64,000 nt of DNA. It comes from G963666895 sp963666895 (GTDB lineage Bacteria > Desulfobacterota > Desulfovibrionia > Desulfovibrionales > Desulfovibrionaceae). Position numbers and translations under genes: made by a program. The notes below the pieces were generated by a model, which was not told the origin of the DNA, did no database searches, and saw only the letters and a list, made by a program, of their open reading frames with translations. Each line of letters begins with the position of its first letter. The stretch's first letter is position 1. The DNA lies in contig CAXXNS010000003.1 of assembly GCA_963666895.2 (NCBI GenBank), positions 210,145-274,144 of the forward strand. Reading direction: 5' to 3'. Shown piece by piece: positions 58,946 through 64,000 of this stretch.

Positions 58946-60985
58946 TCAGCCTTCTTTCAAGGCGGCCACCAACTGCTTGAGTCCCTGGGCCTGCCGGGCC
59001 AGCTCCACCACGGCCTGGGCCGATTGTGACATGGCCTCGGCCGTTTCTGTTGACACGGTGTTGATGTCGTCGATGGCCCGGTTGATCTCCTCGCTGGTGG
59101 CCGACTGTTCCTCCGCGGCCGTGGCGATGGCGGTGATCTGGCTTGACGTGTTGGTGACCAGGGTCACGATCTCGCCGAGCACCGCGCCCGAGTTCTGAGC
59201 CAGTTCCGTGGACCGGTTCACCGCCTCCACGGCCTGGGTGGTCTCGCCCACGCTCTTGCGCGCCCCGTCCTGGATGGCGGTGATGGACTGGCCCACTTCC
59301 TTGGTGGCGGTCATGGTCTTCTCGGCCAGTTTGCGCACCTCGTCGGCCACCACGGCGAAGCCGCGTCCTGCGTCACCGGCCCGGGCGGCCTCGATGGCCG
59401 CGTTGAGGGCCAGCAGGTTGGTCTGGTCCGCGATGTCCTCGATGACCTGCATGATCCGGCCGATGGACTCGGCCTGGTCGCCCAACTCGCCCATGCTGGC
59501 CTGCAGCCCCTCGGCCTGGGTGCGGACGCTGTCGATGGCCGTGACCACCGCCTCCACGGACTCGTTGCCGCTGCGGGCGATGTCGCGCGCCTCTTCAGCA
59601 TCGGCCGCGGAACGGGAGGCGTTCTTGGCCACCTCCATGAACGAGGCGTTCATCTCCTCCATGGCCGAGGCGGTCTCCGTGGCCCGGTCCTTCTGGCGTT
59701 GCGCGCCCACGGAGGACTGCTCCACCTGGGCGGACAGTTCCTCCGAGGCCGCAGTCAGCCGCTCGACGATGACCTCGATCTGTTCGGCCGCCTGGGTCAT
59801 GCCTTCCTGTTTGGCCAGTTCGGCGCGCCGCTTGGCCTCGTCGGCCTCCTGGGTGGCCAGGCGGGCCTGCTCGGCCTGCTCCTCGGCCTCCCTGGTCTTG
59901 GTCTCGGCCTGGTCGATCATGTTGCGCAGGCTCTGGACCATGGTGTTGAGGGCTGCGGACAGGACGCCCACCTCGTCCTTGGACTGGATGTCCAGGGTCT
60001 CCTCCAGGTGGCCGTCGGCCACCTGCTGGGCAAAGGCCGTTGCTCGGGCGATGGGGCGGCACAGGGTGCGGGCGAAAAAGGTGGCCGCCGCGATGCTGAG
60101 CAGGACCACGATGCCGGTGATGACCAGCACCGAGGTCAGGATGGTGCTTTCCGTGGCCTTGACCGCGTCGCGGGGCAGCCCGATGAAGAGCATGCCCGCC
60201 TTTTCCCCGAAGGCGTTGATGATGGGCCAGTACAGGGAGTCGTATTCGACTCCGTAGGCCGTCGCGCGGTGGACGTACTCCTCGCCCCGGGCCAGGACCG
60301 CGTCCAGGATCTCCTGGTTGTCCAGGGTGGTGCCGATGGCCCGTTTCCCGTTTTCCGTGATGGTGGTGGAGACGCTCGTGTCGTTCGAGAAGAGGGTGCA
60401 GGCCAGGCCCAGGCCTTCCTTGATGTCGTCCACAAAGGTGTTGGTGGCCAGGTTCAGCCCCAGGCTGACGCAGCCCACCACCTTGTTGTTGTAGTACACG
60501 GGCTGGCCCGTCCGCAGGGAGAACTTGACCACGGTGCCGGCCTCGATGCCTCCCGAGGCCTCACCCTTGAGGGCCTTCTGAACATTGATCTGCCCGGCCA
60601 CGGAGTCGCCCTTTTTTTCGGAGTGCCCTCGGGCCAGGACAACGCCGTCGCTGTCCGCGATGGTGGCGAACTCCACCATCGAACCGGTTTTCCCCTTGAT
60701 CAGGTCTTGAGCGAAGGTCGCCAAGGTGCGGGAGTCGCGCATCATGACCGCGCGGGCGAAGATTTCGTTCTGGGACAGGAGCCAGGCCGTGGAGGCCATG
60801 GCTTCCTGCAAGCTATGGATTTCCTGCTCCACGGCGATCTTGTTCGCCTTCAGGCGATCCATTGTCAGCGTGTCGAAACCGGCGCTGACGAAATAGTTGA
60901 CTCCAATGGTTATGCAGATCGAAAGCATCAGCGTAGTACAGAGATTGAGAATTACTATCTTTGAAAATATGCTGTTAATTTTCAT
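58946..60985 (-). CDS. Methyl-accepting chemotaxis protein with double-Cache-like periplasmic sensor
   Basis: A 679-residue receptor. First membrane helix at about residues 9-33 (IVILNLCTTLMLSICITIGV), a periplasmic domain of about 250 residues with sCache/dCache features (NKIAVEQEIHSLQEAMASTA, TIADSDGVVLARGHSEKKGD, GQPVYYNNKVVGCVSLGLNL), second helix near 285-310 (LVITGIVVLLSIAAATFF), HAMP, a coiled coil, and the signalling tip IEDIADQTNLLALNAAIEAA then RAGDAGRGFAVVADEVRKLA. ATG 60985 chosen; a longer start at 61015 is possible. No C-terminal methyltransferase-docking pentapeptide is seen. Confidence 0.93.
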   Translation of the reverse strand: MKINSIFSKIVILNLCTTLMLSICITIGVNYFVSAGFDTLTMDRLKANKIAVEQEIHSLQEAMASTAWLLSQNEIFARAVMMRDSRTLATFAQDLIKGKTGSMVEFATIADSDGVVLARGHSEKKGDSVAGQINVQKALKGEASGGIEAGTVVKFSLRTGQPVYYNNKVVGCVSLGLNLATNTFVDDIKEGLGLACTLFSNDTSVSTTITENGKRAIGTTLDNQEILDAVLARGEEYVHRATAYGVEYDSLYWPIINAFGEKAGMLFIGLPRDAVKATESTILTSVLVITGIVVLLSIAAATFFARTLCRPIARATAFAQQVADGHLEETLDIQSKDEVGVLSAALNTMVQSLRNMIDQAETKTREAEEQAEQARLATQEADEAKRRAELAKQEGMTQAAEQIEVIVERLTAASEELSAQVEQSSVGAQRQKDRATETASAMEEMNASFMEVAKNASRSAADAEEARDIARSGNESVEAVVTAIDSVRTQAEGLQASMGELGDQAESIGRIMQVIEDIADQTNLLALNAAIEAARAGDAGRGFAVVADEVRKLAEKTMTATKEVGQSITAIQDGARKSVGETTQAVEAVNRSTELAQNSGAVLGEIVTLVTNTSSQITAIATAAEEQSATSEEINRAIDDINTVSTETAEAMSQSAQAVVELARQAQGLKQLVAALKEG

Positions 60986-61334
60986 AATGTTCCCGTTTGC
61001 GTATTTGGCGATCAATGCTTGGTGGCAAATGGTTTTTTTGCGCTTGGCCAGAGGACGATGGCCATTTTTGACAGTGGTTTTCTAAATCTGAAAATAAATA
61101 TTGAATACCATGTCCTTTGCGATTGGAAGCACACAAAATATTTCATTCCAAATTAGTATGTTCTCGATTCCATTAATGAACGAAAAATAAAAATCAAGAC
61201 CATGATTATTGAATTATGATCTTGTGTTGCCGTCTTGTCGGCCTGGAGGCGCAAGATGGCCGCGACGGCGTTGTCAGCGTCGGGATGGAATGCCGGAACG
61301 TGTTCCGGGCCAGGGGAGGCCGGGCGGCCGAAGG
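60986..61334. other. Intergenic region upstream of the MCP gene
   Basis: 349 bp. The part nearest the MCP (61070-61205) is AT-rich and probably holds its promoter. I searched for the flagellar sigma-28 pattern and a sigma-54 site and found neither convincingly. No gene. Confidence 0.4.
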
Positions 61335-63041
61335 TCAGGACGTCAGGCGCAGGACGTTGGCCCACAGCCGGGGGCTGACCCGGGCGTAGGCGTCGAAGTC
61401 CGTGTTGATCTCCAGGCCCGGGACCACGGCCCGGACCACGGGCAGCCCCATGTCCTTGCGGGTCAGGTCCATGTACAGCGGCCGGTAGCCGTGGGCCAGG
61501 AGGGTGCGTTCCATGACCAGCAGGTCGCCCTCGGCGCTGCCCGTGGACAGGTCGGGCAGGTCCTCCAGGCGGCGCACGGGCAGCCCGGGCGGAACGGGCG
61601 CGCTGGGCGGGCCAGGGAAAGGGTAGGGCGTTTCGGTCAGGGCCGAGACCAGGGCGCGCGCTCCGGACAGGCCGCAGCCCATGCCCTGGTTCACGTCGCC
61701 GGCCGTGCCCATGACCACGGCCTTGTAGCAGGGCACGCCGAACTCGGTGGTCATGTCCACGAAGAAGACGTGGATGCCGCCTTGCTCAAGGCCTTTGAGC
61801 AGTCCGGCCACCTCGGGGTCGTCCGCTTCCAGGGTGAAGGCCCGCGAGGCATGAAAGGGCATGGTGGCCAGGGCGTCGCGCTCCAGGACCTCGCACAGCC
61901 CGGACAGCCGCGCCTCGGCCGCAGTGGAGCCCGAGGCCAGGCCGGTGGAGCCCAGGCCGGAGTAGAGGTTCTGCTCGTCCAGGTTGAGAAACAGGGGGCC
62001 CAGCTGGGCCGGGATGCGGACCCGCTCCGTATCGGGGCCGTTGGCGGCCGCGTCGGCCTCGATCCACCACAGGGGTTGGCCCTGGTAGGGCGCTTCCAGG
62101 CGTAAAAGGGCCGGGTCCAGGGCCGGACCCTCGGCGGCCACGTCCGCGTAGGTGCCCTGGACCAGGGGCGCGGGCTCGGCCCGGTCGGTCAATCCCTTGG
62201 GTCCCACGGAAGCATAGGCGGAGAAGCGCTCCACCAACTCCATGGCGTAGGAGACCCGGGCCTGGTTGATGTCCGACAGGCCCCGGCCGTAGCAGGTTTG
62301 CATGCCGAACAGGTCGGCCCTGTTGCGGCCGGAGCGCATGCGCACGTCCACCACCCAGTGGCGGAGCAGGGCGTGCGGGGCCAGGCAGGCCTTGTGCTGC
62401 ATCTCCGGGCCGCCCGAGCAGTCCACGTCTTTGATCGCCGTCAGGGCCTGGGCGATGACCTCGACTATGTCGCGCCGTTCCCTGGCCGGGGGCAGTTGGC
62501 CCGAGGCCGCCAGTTGCTCGCGAATCGCCGCGGCCTGGGGACCCGTGCCCGGCTCGGACGTGGTTCCGTCGAACTCCGTGGGTCGATCCAGTCCGGTTTG
62601 GGCCGGATCGGGCAGGGGGGCGTGGTCCATCAGGTTGGGGCCCAGCAGACGCATCCAGGCCTGGTGCAGGTCGCGGTCGGCCAGGCACCGGGCCCGCAGC
62701 CGGATGGTGGGGACGTGGGGGGCCAGCAAGGCCGGATCCAGGCCGTCCAGCTTGGGGCGCAGCTTTTCCAGGCGCGGGTGGGTGAGCACGGCCTCGTACA
62801 GGGCCGCGGCCTGGGTCGGGTCCGACTGCCCGTGGTCGGCCAGGGCCTGGTCCAGGGATTGCTCCACCTTGCGTGTGCGCAGCTCGCCCAGCTTGGTGAT
62901 CAGGTGCTGGTGCATGAACTCGTCCAGGGGCGCGGCCCGCATGTGGTCCAGAAGCTGGTTCAGGCTCAGGTTGGGACCGGGCATGGCCGAGAAGCAGCCC
63001 ACGCCCGCCTGGGTGTTCATCAGGGTCAGCTTGTATTGCAT
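61335..63041 (-). CDS. YcaO-domain protein
   Basis: A 568-residue protein. The C-terminal half is a YcaO domain: LFGMQTCYGRGLSDINQARV, YAMELVERFSAYASVGPKGL, STGLASGSTAAEARLSGLCE then VLERDALATMPFH (the E-rich ATP/Mg-binding positions of the family) and GCGLSGARALVSALTETPYP. The N-terminal 200 residues are less typical (LNQLLDHMRAAPLDEFMHQH). YcaO enzymes activate peptide amides with ATP, making azolines, thioamides or macrocycles; E. coli YcaO aids ribosomal S12 methylthiolation. No precursor peptide, E1 or TfuA partner is encoded nearby, so the substrate is open. Confidence 0.88.
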   Translation of the reverse strand: MQYKLTLMNTQAGVGCFSAMPGPNLSLNQLLDHMRAAPLDEFMHQHLITKLGELRTRKVEQSLDQALADHGQSDPTQAAALYEAVLTHPRLEKLRPKLDGLDPALLAPHVPTIRLRARCLADRDLHQAWMRLLGPNLMDHAPLPDPAQTGLDRPTEFDGTTSEPGTGPQAAAIREQLAASGQLPPARERRDIVEVIAQALTAIKDVDCSGGPEMQHKACLAPHALLRHWVVDVRMRSGRNRADLFGMQTCYGRGLSDINQARVSYAMELVERFSAYASVGPKGLTDRAEPAPLVQGTYADVAAEGPALDPALLRLEAPYQGQPLWWIEADAAANGPDTERVRIPAQLGPLFLNLDEQNLYSGLGSTGLASGSTAAEARLSGLCEVLERDALATMPFHASRAFTLEADDPEVAGLLKGLEQGGIHVFFVDMTTEFGVPCYKAVVMGTAGDVNQGMGCGLSGARALVSALTETPYPFPGPPSAPVPPGLPVRRLEDLPDLSTGSAEGDLLVMERTLLAHGYRPLYMDLTRKDMGLPVVRAVVPGLEINTDFDAYARVSPRLWANVLRLTS

Positions 63042-63098
63042 GGCAAAGGGTAGGCCACAACGAATCCGGCGGCAAGGGCCGGGAGCGTGCCGCCGGGG

Positions 63099-63614
63099 TC
63101 AGTGGGCCAGGGTGACGGCGAATTCCTGCTTGGCCAGGAGGCGGCCGCGGTATTCCACGCGGATGACCCACTTGCCCGGACACAGGGTCCAGCCCTCGTC
63201 AAAGGTCCAGATGGCGTGGCCGGGCCGACCCAGGCGTTGCTTGAACTTGGTTCGGCTGAACAGGTAGGTTTTTCCGGACTTGGGGTTGAACAGCGGCGGG
63301 TGTTCCACCGTCACGTCGACCTCCACCTCGTCCCCACAGGGCTGCCCCAGGACAACGTATTTGATGCCGAAGCCCGTGCCCAGGCGCGCCTTTACGTCGG
63401 CGGTGGGCTCGATCAGGGAGAAGTCCCGGCTCACGATCTTGCTGTGGTCGGCCACGCCTTCGTCCAGGATGAAGGCCGAAATGTCCGAGGAGAAGATGCC
63501 GTAATCCAGGATTCGCGCGGACTCCACCGTGACTTCCGGCGTCTGGGCCGGACAGGGGAGCGCCAGCAACAAGAGGGCCAGCAGGGTGGGGAATCCGTAA
63601 CGGACTAAAAGCAT
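63099..63614 (-). CDS. DUF3859 secreted protein
   Basis: A 171-residue protein with a signal peptide (MLLVRYGFPTLLALLLLALP, cleavage near CPAQ). The mature domain VTVESARILDYGIFSSDISA, TGFGIKYVVLGQPCGDEVEV, DVTVEHPPLFNPKSGKT and WTFDEGWTLCPGKWVIRVEY matches the DUF3859 layout. Its function is unknown. It lies 57 bp downstream of the YcaO gene's start on the same strand and may be read in one transcript with it. Confidence 0.8.
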   Translation of the reverse strand: MLLVRYGFPTLLALLLLALPCPAQTPEVTVESARILDYGIFSSDISAFILDEGVADHSKIVSRDFSLIEPTADVKARLGTGFGIKYVVLGQPCGDEVEVDVTVEHPPLFNPKSGKTYLFSRTKFKQRLGRPGHAIWTFDEGWTLCPGKWVIRVEYRGRLLAKQEFAVTLAH

Positions 63615-63707
63615 GAATTTTATGTCTGGGAAAATATCCCGGCGGCGGGAAAGTTTCCCGGATACTATCCGGCATCGGTCTGGTTTGCAACCGTGTGAGC
63701 GTTCACG

Positions 63708-64000
63708 TCAGCCTGAGCCCAAGGTGCGGAGCCGGGTCCGCAGGTAGTCCGAGGTCCGGCCGGACGGCCCCTGGGCGTCGGGGATGCGGATTACCGCGTT
63801 GCCCGTGGTGTGCAGGGCCAGGCCGCCGGGCTCGGTCTCCACGTGGGTCACCTCGCGCAGATAGACCTCGGTGCAGCCCTGCTCGCGGATGGTGAATTCC
63901 AGCGGTTTCCAGGCCTTGGGCGGGAACACGTCGCCCTCCAGCCGGGCTACGGTGATCCAGGCGTCCTTGGGCGTCACCACCACGGCTTCCAGGCGGGCGT
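63708..64000 (-). CDS. C-terminal part of a protein of unknown function (runs off the window)
   Basis: The last 97 codons of a minus-strand gene that begins beyond the right edge; the frame is open up to base 64000. The visible part reads ARLEAVVVTPKDAWITVARL, EGDVFPPKAWKPLEFTIREQ, GCTEVYLREVTHVETEPGGL, ALHTTGNAVIRIPDAQGPSG and RTSDYLRTRLRTLGSG. It looks like a small beta-rich domain with one cysteine. No family recognised. Confidence 0.55.
   Translation of the reverse strand, partial: ARLEAVVVTPKDAWITVARLEGDVFPPKAWKPLEFTIREQGCTEVYLREVTHVETEPGGLALHTTGNAVIRIPDAQGPSGRTSDYLRTRLRTLGSG

Noticed and set aside
1..64000. CRISPR arrays and rRNA genes
   Set aside because: I looked for regularly spaced short repeats and for rRNA motifs and saw none. 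The only RNA gene supported is the tRNA-Leu and its fragments.

Overview
The window is high-GC bacterial DNA with the gene repertoire of a Desulfovibrionaceae sulfate reducer (Desulfovibrio / Pseudodesulfovibrio type). This rests on gene content alone: a selenocysteine formate dehydrogenase with its maturation genes, a tungsten-type aldehyde:ferredoxin oxidoreductase, MinD-type ferredoxin ATPases with NifX-like proteins as in the Desulfovibrio orange-protein system, FmdE, YedE/TusA selenium-type genes and many chemoreceptor and two-component genes. No 16S or other phylogenetic marker is present.

Layout. 0-7.5 kb: a chemosensory operon on the minus strand (HATPase-STAS protein, CheA, CheW, MCP), an anti-sigma / periplasmic sensor / ECF sigma operon in the order of cnrYXH, an OmpR-type regulator and a DUF1858 protein. 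7.5-18.9 kb: a metallocluster and selenium/molybdenum block (MarR, DUF134-NifX, two MinD-like Fe-S ATPases, two more NifX proteins, a NifU-like scaffold, CGGC protein, DUF89, NAD(P)HX-dehydratase-like protein, DUF3343, TusA, YedE, MoeA). Most genes of this block carry several single-base frameshifts, nearly all +1 duplications, while the rest of the window is clean. I take this to be mainly a sequence-quality problem. 18.9-24.6 kb: a substrate-binding protein / histidine kinase / receiver-STAS operon, and a convergent operon of three thioredoxin-fold proteins. 24.7-32.8 kb: formate dehydrogenase fdhAB (in-frame UGA), a small conserved-looking ORF, an IS1595-like transposase relative, fdhE, fdhD, mobB and mobA.

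34.4-58.9 kb looks like an accessory region. An RNA-binding-protein gene with its 160-nt leader, terminator and the 3' end of tRNA-Leu occurs at both ends (34.46-35.03 and 58.25-58.88 kb). Only the right copy has an intact tRNA-Leu(UAA). Two more tRNA-Leu 3' halves, each cut at the anticodon loop and followed at the same spacing by a shared 70-bp sequence, lie at 45.69 and 56.28 kb. They divide the region into two modules of about 10.6 kb. Module 1 is a self-contained TonB-dependent uptake system (methyltransferase, XRE regulator with a COG1910 molybdate-binding-type domain, TonB receptor, FmdE, second methyltransferase, FecCD-type ABC importer, TonB/ExbB/ExbD). Module 2 holds a molybdopterin-binding protein, radical SAM protein, AOR with a Tat-signal ferredoxin partner, iron alcohol dehydrogenase, and a histidine kinase with a sigma-54 activator; a sigma-54 promoter precedes the ferredoxin-AOR pair.

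The working hypothesis is that the two modules link acquisition of a complexed oxyanion metal (tungsten or molybdenum) to a pterin-dependent aldehyde enzyme. The cargo and the coupling are inference. The window ends with an MCP, an orphan YcaO protein, a DUF3859 protein and a partial unknown gene.
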